Part shown: positions 11,270 through 22,700 of the stretch, one piece after another
How positions within the stretch are numbered: the stretch's first letter is position 1
How the letters are laid out: each line of letters starts with the position of its first letter
DNA from: Tubiluchus corallicola
Taxonomy: Eukaryota > Priapulida > Priapulimorpha > Priapulimorphida > Tubiluchidae
Assembly (NCBI GenBank): GCA_030141605.1
Contig: JAQGDQ010000903.1
Coordinates: 1 to 64,000 of the forward strand
DNA: 64,000 nucleotides
Direction of reading: 5' to 3'
Notes under the pieces: generated by a model
What the model saw: the letters and a program-made list of their open reading frames with translations, nothing else
What the model was told of the DNA's origin: nothing
Databases searched by the model: none
Translations under genes and position numbers: made by a program

Positions 11270-12290
11270 ATTATCCCTTATCCAAGAATGCCTTATCCAA
11301 AGAAATAAGGACTTAGATGGTAACTATCTATAAACGGTTCTCTCTCATATGCCTCTTGAAACTGTCAACTGATGAAGCATTGATGGTTCATGATGAAAGA
11401 TTATTCCATGGTTGAACTACACGATGCCCAAAGAAGTGTGATCTGATGTTGGTTCTAGCTGGTTGCACAAATAACTTAGCTTCATGACCACAAAGAACTC
11501 TGTGAGGCCTGGAAAAAAGTCTGCCTCAGTCAGAACAGTATTTCCACTAATTATTTTGAAGCAGTTCACAAGGTCTACAGTCTCACGCCTTTGCTCAAAA
11601 GTAGAAATTGAAGCGGGATGCAAATCAATAGCAAGACGAGTACATCTATCCTGAATTCTTTTGAGAGAAATTCTTGAGAGTAGCATACTGGGGTGACCAT
11701 ACAACCTACGCGTATTCCAGAATAGGTTGAACAACAGTTTTACAGAGAGGAATAGTTACTGCTGCATTTCTCGATATCAGACACCGCTTAATCATGCCAA
11801 TATGACGGTTTGCTTTAGCAATGATATGATTCAGATGGGAATTCCATTTGAGGTCATTAGAAATCATTACTCCCAAGTCTCTGATACAAATTTTTCCAGC
11901 TATTTTAGCATTATTATAAAGTAAAGTGTAAATAGATATATGCCGTATTCTAAGTAAAGCACATTTACTGGGTTTAAGTGTCATCAGCCATTTACTTCAC
12001 CTGTCTAAAATTTCATCCAAGTCATGTTGTAAAATATGACAATCAAGATCGTCCCAAATTGGAAGAAAGGGCTTTAAATCATCAACAAACAATGGGATGC
12101 TAGTCCCTGGGAAATAAAATTGGTAATACCATTGATAAAAACAAGGAAGCAGTATGGGCCACTCAAGGGTCCTAGAGGGATACCACCTATAACGGGGCGC
12201 CATTCAGTGGTTAAACCATGAAGAAATCAAGTAGATTTTATGCTACTGTGCCATTAAACTGGCTTTGTAACTGAAACATCAGGAATTTTA
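11270..12290 (-). pseudogene. LINE reverse transcriptase fragment (5'-truncated)
   Basis: Minus-strand remnant of an ORF2-type reverse transcriptase. In order there are a G-I-P-L-GP-LL motif, a degenerate catalytic box (LFVDDL, about 12080), then LRIRHISIYTLL, D-LGVMISNDLKWNSH and HIIAKANRHIGMIKR (about 11780-11980). Last comes the downstream conserved R-IQDRCTRLAIDLHP / FEQRRETVDLV segment (about 11560-11680). These are typical of the CR1/L2/Jockey group. Frameshifts and stops split it into several short frames. The 3' end carries two copies of a ggataagg-type motif near 11275-11300. It lies inside the intron after PIGG exon 2, if that gene continues leftward. Confidence 0.85.
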
Positions 12291-12734
12291 ATTATTGTCT
12301 TTCTCAATATGCATCTTTGTGGTACATATATATATTGTATTTTATTCCTTTAATAAAATTGCCTTTAAAAAACGTGTAGATCTCTTTCTATCTTTTGGCT
12401 TTCAATAATTATAAATGTGCAAAAAAATAAGTACAAAGCTAAATAAACAACAATGGAAGTTCGTTCCATACATTTTTAGGAAATGTACAAAAACAATTCT
12501 CTTCTTTCAACTAATAAACCATGTTGCATAAGATTGTGCCTGCTTGCCAATTTTCCTTGCATGTATCTTTTGTCTAGTACATTTCAACCTACTTAAAACC
12601 CCAATGCAATTAAACCCAAGTCCAATCAAGTGCACATGATTTTGGAGGTTACGAACTTAAAGTCATGCATCTCAAAGAGCAGTACAGAAATCATAGTTAC
12701 AAATAAACTATATCAGATGGTAACTTATTCTTAC

Positions 12735-15700
12735 CTTTATTCTAGGCATAGTAACAGTTGGTGGTTTAGCCGATGCTGTAAAAGCATGTGCACGACCCTG
12801 TTCTATCTGCTGCTGAAGAAATGGCATGCTCGGCACTGCACCAAAAACAAAATCCTCTCTTAGGGCATCAATCAGAACAATTACAACCTTTCCAAATAGT
12901 GGCTGGAAATGCAAAGAAGAAATACAGATAAAATTGCAAAACAAAACTGATGTCCGATGTACGAAATTTGCAATCTAACTGTATATCTGGTCTGCAATGC
13001 AAGATGACAAGACTCAGTCCATTTATCATGATATTGAAGACAGATCAGAATCACTCGCTCCCTTATTTTCCTTCTGGTAGTTAAAAATAACATTGTAGCC
13101 TAATTTTTAGGTTTAATATTTAAGATTGAGGACCCTGAAGTGCCAGAGCAGAGTTTATAGTCTCTACTCTTCAATTGTTAATTCCAAAGCTGTGAAAACA
13201 GCTAAACTGGAAAGGTGTGTGACATCAAAGTGCCCTACAGGTGCATCCACCGAATAATGTCTTCTCTATATCATAAAGAACAAGATGCTTATTGATTATA
13301 TTAATGTGCATCGAAAAAATCTTATACAAATTTTTAAAATCTTCTCATGTAAGCAAGCAGCTTTATGACTCTGACGGTACCGAGCATCACTTGCCGGAAT
13401 GTCTCAGCAAACTAATGTTCACTGCTCCAAATCTTGAATGTTTGAGCGTAAAAGGAATACCGTATACATTTATGTACAAGTCGAACTTTTGGAAGCCAAT
13501 TTTAAGGTGAAATTTTTGGGGTCGACTTATACTTAAGATACGTTTTTGGTAGATGTCGCTAAAGAGTCATCTACAATATGAATATTTAAAGAAATAATCC
13601 TTCATTATACGCTGGACTGAATGAATACTCATTCTGTGATACTTCACATCAGAGAATGTTCGCATCTTGACATTACTTCACAAAATTAACAAATATTACT
13701 GTAATTTATTTTAGTAATGCCCTCAACATGAATATATATATACAGTAACATTATGTTATATGTTATACTCGGTGCCTACATTATAGTAGGTATAATATAC
13801 TCGGCCCAGGCACTTGTATGTACCTTACACACTAACACAGTGGGCTATTGATTTATTACTCGGCCATTGTTGGCATCATTTACTCTGGAACATCTTAATA
13901 TTTTAGGATCGACTTGTACACAGGTAATATATAAAATGATGCAAGTTTTGGTCTTAAAATGCAAGTCGACTTGTACATAAGGTCGACTTTACATAAGTAT
14001 ACACGGTACATGTAAGTGGTGGGATTTGGTTATATTTGTACTGGTGGCTTGAACTGATATGTAAAAAGGATGGCATAGCAAACATGGGAAAGGTATGTTA
14101 AACATGCTGAATTTTATAAAACATTGTAGCTTGGTGGAACAGTCATCTTTTCTTCAAATGCGTACTACTTCCATTGGTGAAGAAGTAATGACACAATGCC
14201 ATCTTCTCGACGCTTATTAACTTTTAACAAAATGAGCTGATTGGCATTTAACATTCTCCAAGGTGGTGGTATTACAACAGATATATTAAGAATCCATGCA
14301 CGCTTGTTTGAGCATATTCCAGCAATCTATAAGGTAGGGCTGCATCGATACATCTAAGTCACGATACGATACATATCGCGATACTAACCTCACGTTACGA
14401 TACGTAACACGATACACATTGAGTTAACGTTTGTGGGTTTAATAAAAAAACTAGATTAAGCTGCAAATATATTATATGTGTATATTAGATTTAACAAACA
14501 ATTTTAAAAAAGTGCAAAAATAATTCAGCAAACTGTTTGATTTCTGTTTATACTCTTGTATTATTTGCTTTATAAGCCACCAGAAATGCAAAACATTTCA
14601 ATACTTTTAGTTCTAAAATATGCTGGTGCATTTTTTTGTTCATATTGACAGTCTAGCTTATGCTAAATATCGATGATTCACATTATCGTGATACTGGTAC
14701 ATTTTTGCGATACACGTATCATTACAAAAGGTATCACGATGCAGAGGTATCTCATTACAGGCCTACTATAAGGTGTAATAAGAATTTTGCTTCTTCAGAA
14801 CAGTCAGAAAGTGTCCTACATAACAGACCCAAACTGCTACTGAATTTACATCAAATCCTGTCGCAGTGGTCATTTCCTTTGATATTCGGTCTGTTGTAAC
14901 TCTGAGACATTCATGTGAGCTAACCTTTGTTTGAGGGACAATTATATAAGGGCAGTAGCTTGGTTTCTGTTTATTACCTTTGAACGCAACACATTGTAGG
15001 ACTGAACTGCATACGTCCTTTGACCACTGATGGAGTTCCTCTAACTTGTCTTGCAATTCAAGTCTCCCTGTTGATAATGTTACCATCATCGAAAAATGTA
15101 AGTTGGGATGACACATTTATGGTAATAACATTTGAACATATATACGGAAAAAACTAGCCCGAGGACTAAGCACTTCAGCACTCTTGATGATAATGACAAC
15201 CAAAAAGCCCAGTCTGTCTAGTTTCATTGACAGGTACTGCTCTGAGTTCGACCAGAAAGGAAAACAGATATCCAAGGTGCAGTCCTTCCGTGAAAGCCAT
15301 AGTAATGGAGCTTAAATGAAGGAGTCTATGGTCTAGGGTCTATGGAGCCAAGGCTTGGCAGAAGATGAGCAAAACCACGTCTGTTTGGCTACGATTGTTT
15401 AAAGTAGATCACAGTTTTGTACAGCAGTCTCGTGCCACACAGTTTCGTGCCACGCACAGTCTCATGCCACGCAGACCAGACAGTTTCGTGCCACCCAGAC
15501 CACACAGTTTCGTGCCACGCACAGTCTCGTGCCACGCAGACCACATAGTTTCGTGTCACGCAGACCACACAGTTTCGTGTCTGCATGCAGCTATATATGT
15601 AAATGCATGAATACATATTGGTGCCACCACTCCTCATCTAAATTACACAATTATCAGAAGGCAAATATAATATTTTAACAGACTTGACATCACATGATCA

Positions 15701-17470
15701 GTCTGGTATTAAATTCTTGTCGCATTTATTATTATAAACATTATTATTATTACTGTTATTATTATTATAATTATAATTATTATTATTATAACATGGTAAC
15801 AATACTAAGCATGCAAATACTAGCTGGTTTCATTGAGTTAATTTGCAAGGCTATATCTGCATATTTTTGTTTCATCGAATTAACTTAAGTCCTAACTACA
15901 TTCTGATTTGTTTTTTCTTTTATTGTGGTTTTGCTCATACTTTTGTTTCTAACTATAGCTTATTGTAATGTATGGTTTCAGTTTATTTTGGTTTTTATTT
16001 TAGTTTATTTAATTTATTTTATATTGCATGGTTAATTGATACTGCATTTCGCGCAACTGTATTTCTAATAATTATAATATGTTGCTTTGTTTTGCTCATT
16101 TTTCTCACCGTAAACTTCAAAATATCAGTAAGTTAACAAATATTATTTGCACAAATTTAATTATTGTCTCCTCAGACAATATTAAATTCACAACACATAG
16201 CAGCACAAATAATTGACATAACATATTCGTATTATTAAATTTAAAAAAGCTGTGGTAACTAAAATAACATATTTATATAGGGGTGGCTGCTTGATGACCC
16301 CTGGTCTTTCGCCACCCCGTCTCTATTTTTGTTAATATAATTTACTGACTTTAATTTCATATCGTTTCTAACCTATTGAAGGAGACAAATAAAAAATTTT
16401 GAATTGAAAAAAAAACAGTGATTAATTGCCTTTCACAAAATTTCTGACTAAAACTACACTGAAGTGCTTGGAATTTGAGGGGCTCGATCAGTGATTAACA
16501 GTGATTAATTGCCTTTCACAAAATTTCTGACTAAAACTACACTGAAGTGCTTGCAATTTGAGGGGCTCGATCGCAGTCGCCCCACTGCAACAGCTGTTTT
16601 GTGTTTGGAAGGCTTTTACTGTGCTCCCTCACTTACCAAAATCATACTCACAAAACGCTCGGTTCCTAGTGGTTTTCAAAGTCACTAGTTAGGCGAGCGA
16701 AAATTCACTGTTTTTCACAGAAAGCAAACAAGTAAAACAACTAACAAAATAAATTACTTAGTAAACAAATAAAATAAATTGAAAAATAAATTATACTTTT
16801 TCTTTTAAATTATCGACTTTTACACAGGTCGTCATAGTTATCCAGTGATTCAGTTATTAATGTACAAGGATGAGAAAATTTTGCTAAAAGCTTCCCTCAA
16901 AAATTTCAGGTGAGCTTTCTTGTAGCTTTCCTGCATATTTGAAAAAAACAAGTACTGAATATGAAACAATGTTACTTAAAATGGCAAGCTTGATAAGCTG
17001 CAGGGAAATGGGCCTATAATTTCCAAGCAATAACTTGTAACTCTTTCTATGGGCACCTATTATTAATGCTTGCTTGTAATAAAAAAAGAAGATTTGCCAT
17101 GTAAAAGGTGAAATGGAAAACCAAACGTAAAAGCAAAGAAAGCCTGAAAAGCAAACTGAAGCAAGAGAAAAGTCATGTCAACCTCATAATATTGGGGCTT
17201 AGGAAGAGTCTATGATACTGCACAGTATCAAAATCAACACTTTGCTGAAGTAAAACACGCAATTAATGTCATGGACGCACTTCAATGCTACAAAAATAAT
17301 GCGCGCATTACCTTGCTCCTAAATCTTAATTCCGTGCCAGCATTGATTTTGTCGTCGCTTGGGTGACTGCCAAATGTGGGTTTTGTAGCAATGTAGCCAC
17401 ACAAATAAACATAAATTCCAAAAATAAGAGTAATAATTGAGCCAAAAAATCGTAACTGCAATGAAACCAT
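12735..17470 (-). CDS. PIGG: PIGG 5' exons, GPI ethanolamine phosphate transferase 2 (partial)
   Basis: Two exons are recognised, 17312-17470 and 12735-12902. Exon 1 (53 codons, ATG at 17470) encodes a membrane anchor (about residues 8-27) and ends at AGCAAG before GTAATG. Exon 2 (56 codons, phase 0 at both ends, acceptor tttccag, donor GTAAGA) encodes PLFGKVVIVLIDALREDFVF and later PPTVTMPRIK, the start of the alkaline-phosphatase-like catalytic domain. It includes the metal-binding Asp and the Thr-containing nucleophile segment. PIGG is an ER-membrane enzyme that adds ethanolamine phosphate to the second mannose of GPI. Exon 2 identity is secure. Exon 1 is an inference from topology, phase and position. 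I could not find the following exons (expected G-DxTW and DHIGH motifs) down to 8 kb. They may lie left of the window, with the GPCR cluster inside an intron, or the gene may be broken. It is probably divergent from PUS3. Confidence 0.72.
12903..14326. other. PIGG intron 1, 3' part
   Basis: AT-rich intronic sequence with no supported feature. Several short tracts around 13740-13810 and 13990-14010 (gtatataatactcgg-like, ggtcgacttgtacataag) look like internally repeated, possibly transposon-derived sequence. No ends were found. Confidence 0.4.
14335..14765. mobile_element. hAT-type MITE with exact 8-bp target duplication
   Basis: The element begins tagggctgcatcgatacatc and ends acaggccta, so the outer bases form a TAGGsCTG inverted repeat, typical of hAT elements. 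It is flanked on both sides by the same 8-mer ctataagg (14327-14334 and 14766-14773), the hAT target-site length. The interior is rich in cgatac/gtatcg motifs that pair across the element (for example gtcacgatac near the left end and gtatcacgat near the right end). It has no coding capacity, so it is non-autonomous. It lies in PIGG intron 1. Confidence 0.88.
15418..15590. repeat. Degenerate minisatellite
   Basis: Interspersed copies of cagtttcgtgccacgcag and cacagtctcgtgccacg, about 15-22 bp each, are repeated roughly nine times with small changes. Both strands are open over this tract (15365-15610 plus, 15389-15637 minus) only because of the repeat. Confidence 0.85.
15727..15792. repeat. ATT/ATA-rich microsatellite
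   Basis: Run of tta and tat trinucleotides (attattattataattataa pattern). Simple sequence within PIGG intron 1. Confidence 0.85.
15793..16415. other. Possible LINE-type 3' UTR
   Basis: AT-rich sequence ending in a polyadenylation-like gacaaataaa, then aaaattttgaattgaaaaaaaaac at 16388-16416. This tail resembles the short-repeat tails of animal LINEs, and a similar aaaatttgagttgaattaaa tail occurs at 53740-53767. No coding remnant was recognised. Confidence 0.3.
16416..16572. repeat. 74-bp tandem duplication
   Basis: Copies 16416-16489 and 16499-16572 begin cagtgattaattgcctttca and end gaggggctcgatc. They differ by one base (gcttggaat against gcttgcaat) and are separated by agtgattaa, giving an 83-bp period. 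Confidence 0.95.
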
Positions 17471-17716
17471 TATATATGCTTTTGTTAACACAGTCTGCAA
17501 TCTATTATTTTTCTAACAAAAATCATTTCATTTTTCATTTTTAAAACACGTGTTTTCAGCAATAGAAGATCTCTTCGATATTTCTTACATGGCGTGGTGA
17601 ACGAGGGAATCGACCCAACCAATGGAATGACACTCACATTATGGACACGAGATTTCTTGTGTGCTTCACAAAAATAATAATTGTGGAATACTCCATTGAG
17701 CAAGGCGTTTGATACT

Positions 17717-17718
<2 letters not shown>

Positions 17719-17793
<75 letters not shown>

Positions 17794-17794
17794 A
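17719..17794. repeat. (AG)n microsatellite
   Basis: About 75 bp of nearly pure AG, with a single aaag interruption. It lies about 250 bp upstream of the candidate PIGG start (minus strand) and about 2 kb before the first recognised PUS3 exon, so it may lie in their shared upstream region. The ORFs through it are artefacts of the dinucleotide. Confidence 0.97.
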
Positions 17795-17799
17795 ATTCC

Positions 17800-19725
17800 T
17801 TTTAATGACCTGCAAGCCATGTTACAACCAGATGAAATGCACATTATTACAATTATACTGAAAGCTGTTAAACTTACCATAAAGGTTGGGAACATCTTAG
17901 GAAGAATTTTTCGTACAAATGTTTAAGTTCCCTCAGGGAGACTGCCTTCGCAGTCTGTACTTTTCACGCTGTACCTGGCAAACTATATCGCCGTTCTATT
18001 CTAACTGTCATAAATGCATTATAATCTCAAATGTAAACTTTATGCTTCCACTGAATCAAATCAAAATCAAATCAGGCTTATTTTTTCATTAGCATTTCAG
18101 GAATGTACACACATAATAAAAATGTATAGACATAATCAGAGTAATAAATGTGTTAATAAAGGAAATAACAGTCATCAAGTCAGCTACCCTTTATTTGGCA
18201 ATAAAGTAGGTTGATTTTGGCACTGGTTAGCATGGCAAATTAAATAATGATGTAAAGTTTCTGTTAAGTAATTGTCGATAATTATCATCTATATACATAA
18301 TTTTCATCTGTAAAATTTGATAAGTAGTCACTTACACATTAGACATAGAATCTTATACACAAATTTCTTAACAATATTTCTATTGCTGCTGTAGCTAGTC
18401 AGTAACTGCTAATATTTTGTTAGTATAATTATGAATCCGAAAAGCTGCTTCATACTTAACTATAGCCAGAGAATAAAGGGACCTACGTAAGTTAGCCTCT
18501 TCCGTGACTCTAACGGGAATTATGGCCTCTTTCTGTTACCCAGAGACAGAGCCTCTGACATGCATAAGAAGTTTACTGTATTGCCCTTTTCTTTTGAGCG
18601 GTAAAAGATTCCTGTGATTGATTTGATGAAATATGTGGCATGCTCATGCTGTGGAATGCGAATAAATGGTCTATTTACGTGCGTGAAATAGTTGTTTGCA
18701 CTGACAAAAATATGTCAAAATCGTGCAAAAAACTAAGCAATGGTGAAAACGATTACACAGAGGCTTCAAAAGAGGTTGCCCTTATAATTACGTTATGAAA
18801 AATGACTGATCAGTGATGTACTAACGTAGGCGTATTCATATTGTTCACTTAGTTACTGTTTTTAAACTAAACCAATCTTGCATAGGTTGGATATTATAAA
18901 AGGTTGGACATTCACGCTTACTCCGAAGTCGCTAATCTTCTCTCGACAATCTAAATTTGCTTTCAGCATGTGGCAGCATCTAGTGCAGTTTCGTTAGCAG
19001 GCTTTTCCGTGGCTGTTACTGCCAAATTTTTATTAAGTGATTGTTCACTATTTAGTTTAGCTCTGTGATTTGTATGTGTATAGAAAATGCATAAACGTAT
19101 GACACAATAGGTGCGACAAACTATGTAAACATGCTAAAGCTGTAATCTGTAAATCCTTCATGGTGCCAATTATGGGCAGTTTTCATTCACTTTTTGCCCA
19201 ATAAATAACAATAACTGTACGTGACTTTTTGCTATGTGGCAGCATTTTCTACGTCATTTTGTTGTCATGGGAATTTATATCAAAGCTTGTCCCCATAAGC
19301 CTGTGATAGTTGTCCCAATTCCAATAGGTGACTTTTGCATAATAAAATTTTACAGATAATGTTCGACTTTATAGCCACCATAGAAAGATTTTATATTAAA
19401 AGAATTAAAGCAAATTTGACAATTGTGATAATGTGTGCAATTGCAACATTGAAAACCAGATCTGGCATTTCACGCTGGACTTAATATTATTGCTGGTAGC
19501 AATAGGACCAAAATCTAGCTTTTTATAAAAGGTAATCATTTTCATGAAATCCTTGGTTGGCGGAGGCATCTTAGCCATATTTGTATATATACTTATTCCA
19601 GGGGGGTAAAGCAGATTGAACTGCTCCAAATCATTTTGGTAACGGTCACCCATCCATTTTCTAGTGATGCTTTGAATTGCCTAACTATACAACTGATCGG
19701 TGATCAGCAGTTTCCCCATTTTTAG
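17800..19725. other. Region between PIGG and PUS3
   Basis: It must hold the first exon and promoter of PUS3, because the first recognised PUS3 exon lacks an in-frame Met. I could not identify that exon: it should start with ATG and end in phase 0. The rest is AT-rich and featureless. Confidence 0.4.
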
Positions 19726-22700
19726 GAGCTGGTGGAAAGACTTCAACAATGTGAATCTCACATTAAGCAGCTAAAAGCAATCATAGCTAAAGCATCTCAG
19801 TTGAAATCAGACAAATGCAGGCCTGATAAGAAGGAGAGACCATTTAATTTCTCAAGGTTTGTACACTGTTATGTCATCCAAAGAGTTTCGTTTTTTTATT
19901 GGGCGCTTTCCAGCAGTTTTCAGAAAATCTATTTTCAAGATATCATTTGCCAGTGTCTATTTTGTAAGATAAGCCCTGAGGTTGACATTTTTCACCGTGT
20001 TTCCTTGGCAACAAAGCAGCCAAGCAAAACTTTATTAAATACTAATCAGTTTAATTTTCAGCTGTTTGAGAAATTTATTATTTAACTCGTGTCATATAAT
20101 TGATACAGGATAGAGGTGACAGTAATAGTACCTACATGTATAATTTGCATGTTGTGTTGCATAAGATACTCCTAGCAAATGGCTTCAGGGGTGTACTTTT
20201 TTGCCACTAATAAACTGAAAATTTTTTAAATTTTACGAGTTTGTATCTTTTTAGGTACAATAAAAGGCATATAGCATTAAAGCTGCTTTACTTAGGATGG
20301 GATTATCAAGGTTATGCTGTACAAGATGAATGGCCTAAAACTATTGAAGCAGCTTTATTTGATGCGCTGATAAAAACACGGTTGATAGAATCACGAGAAA
20401 CGTCAAATTATCACAGATGTGGTAGAACAGACAAAGGTGTTAGTGCTTTAGGACAGGTATGTGTTTGAAAGTATTGAAAAGGCACAGACTACAACTGCGA
20501 AAGAGTTACATTTTTGATTATTGTTTTGCTCTTGCTTAAGTTTGTTTAATTTTTTTAATAGTAATTTTTTTGTTTCACAGACTGTTTTATTTATTGCTAT
20601 GTGTGCATGAAGCTATGTATGGCTCAATATTAAGCTACAGTAAAGACGAAGTTACTCTGTAGATCAATCTACATTAAATAGAGGATGAAATTCATCATGT
20701 TGATATCACTGCTTAAAGGACAAGAAAATGGCCAACCAAGGTAAGTCTCAGAAAATTTGCAAAAAAAATTATATCACCTAAGTATAATCTTAAGCAAATA
20801 AAGTACTCACGTTTTCACATTTACTCCAATTTTTGTAAAATATTTCAACCGCTGAAGTAAACGTTGGCACAGGCATGTTTCATTTAGTTCGCCAATTGAA
20901 AAGCCAGCATGTGACTGATCACGTGGCATGACATCACTCGAACACAATCGCAGTGAGTTCTGAACACGTGTACTATAAAGATTTGTGTTGTGGTTTTGTG
21001 ACGTCGTCTAATATGGCACCGCCGTGACAGTTTTACGGGAGTATTTAAAATGAAAACAAACAGGAAATTCTTTTAACGTGAGTATGATAAACGCTTAAGA
21101 TTGCCTTTAACCGATATAATTCTATAGCAAAAATTTTCTGAGACTTGCTTTAACTAGGCCTTTCCTTGTTCTTTAAAGGGGAAGAAAAGCTCATTTTAAT
21201 GTATGTTTCAAAAAACTTTCCACACAAAATTATATTACTTAACATTATGCTAATCATGCTTACTTGCTTGAAAGACTTATGTAATTAAAAAAAGAAAATT
21301 CTCAGTACATACAGTAAAATGTTCACACTTCGCCTTCCGGTCATAGCGGGAGTTTGACTTTTCAAGCTTTATATAGCTTTGCTGCTAATGCAAGACAAAT
21401 TTTTTTACCTTGATGTTAGAAAAGGGTTTTCTTGTGCTTTAAGGGGCCTGCTCAACTTACCTATTTTTTTTATTTCTACTTTAATTATTATTTAATCTTT
21501 TTTTATTTTCTTTATATGCTTGCAGACTTTGACAATATTTATTTGGGGAGGTTTTCTTCACAACCTGACACGTGCATATTTCATTTTACATTTCTGCCCC
21601 CATTGCTTTAATATTCTTGCCATTTTAATTCCCTTTTAAAACCTCTATGTGCTCTAGTTATAATCATAATTATTTAGTGTCCAGTTTTTCTGTTAGCGTT
21701 TAACATTTATACAGGATTTAGTATCAATTTGTACTTAGTCACGTTTGTCCTGTATGGCAAACCTGGGAAAATATGAGCCAAACCGCTTACACTGTATTAT
21801 AGTGTGCTTTTACATGACTATCCCACATTTCCTTGCAGTTTCTTTCTGCTTTGCCAAATTAGAATGCTCACTAAGTCACTTGGACGGATGATATGAATAT
21901 AAGTTTTTTTATCACCGTTACAACCATTTCATCATTATATGCATTGACTGGCTTTACGTTTGCATCTGTGGGCTACACGTTTTTATAAAACTATGCTTTT
22001 TTGTACTTTTAGTAATATTGCTCAGTATTTTTCCAAAAATTTTAAATCGTTTGTTTGTGTTAGGGCCCATTGTTTTTGCCTGGGAGATTTTTGACTGAGT
22101 ACTTTCATGATTTTCATAATTAATGTGGATATTGTGAAGTATCGTAATAGTTTGCTCTAAGGAGAATCGTACTAAATTATTATTATTATTTATATTTATT
22201 TCAAACATTTTAAAGTTTTACGATGTGCTTTAAATAAATTTACAGTTTTTTCATTGTGCTATTTTTGCAATTATCTGTAACTGTTATTTGATGTTTTTTT
22301 ATTATCAGGTAGTATCACTTGATGTCAGAAGTACAGCAGTGGAAGGACGAGGAGTAACAGCTCATGGTGCAGCATCAGCAGCAGGTTTGTGTCAAGGATT
22401 TGTGACTGTTTTTGTATGTTACTCATTTATGTTACTTTAACTTTCTTGCTTAACAAATAAATGCTTGGCGACCATTTACGACAATTATTTTTTAACTCCG
22501 CAGTGATTGTTGTCAAGAGTTTTTAGATTGCTTATAGAAACTACAAAGCAATGTCATCAAAAAATAAAAACATTAAAACAAATAGTTGTGAAAAATGATT
22601 ATAAGTATTGATTTTTGCAATATTTTACATTGCTTTGCTCGTAACAAAAAATTTGTTCATTTTAGCACATAATTAGGGTGATGCTTATAGATAACCACCA

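Noticed and set aside
14766-15116. Minus-strand 116-codon ORF with an exon-like core (RLELQDKLEELHQWSKDVCS)
   Set aside because: It has possible splice sites, but its phase does not fit between the two PIGG exons, its end runs into a transposon target site, and no family is recognised.
15365-15637. Overlapping ORFs of about 81 codons on both strands
   Set aside because: Low-complexity products of the minisatellite.
17485-17926. ORFs with long Leu-Ser or Arg-Glu runs
   Set aside because: Translation of the (AG)n microsatellite.
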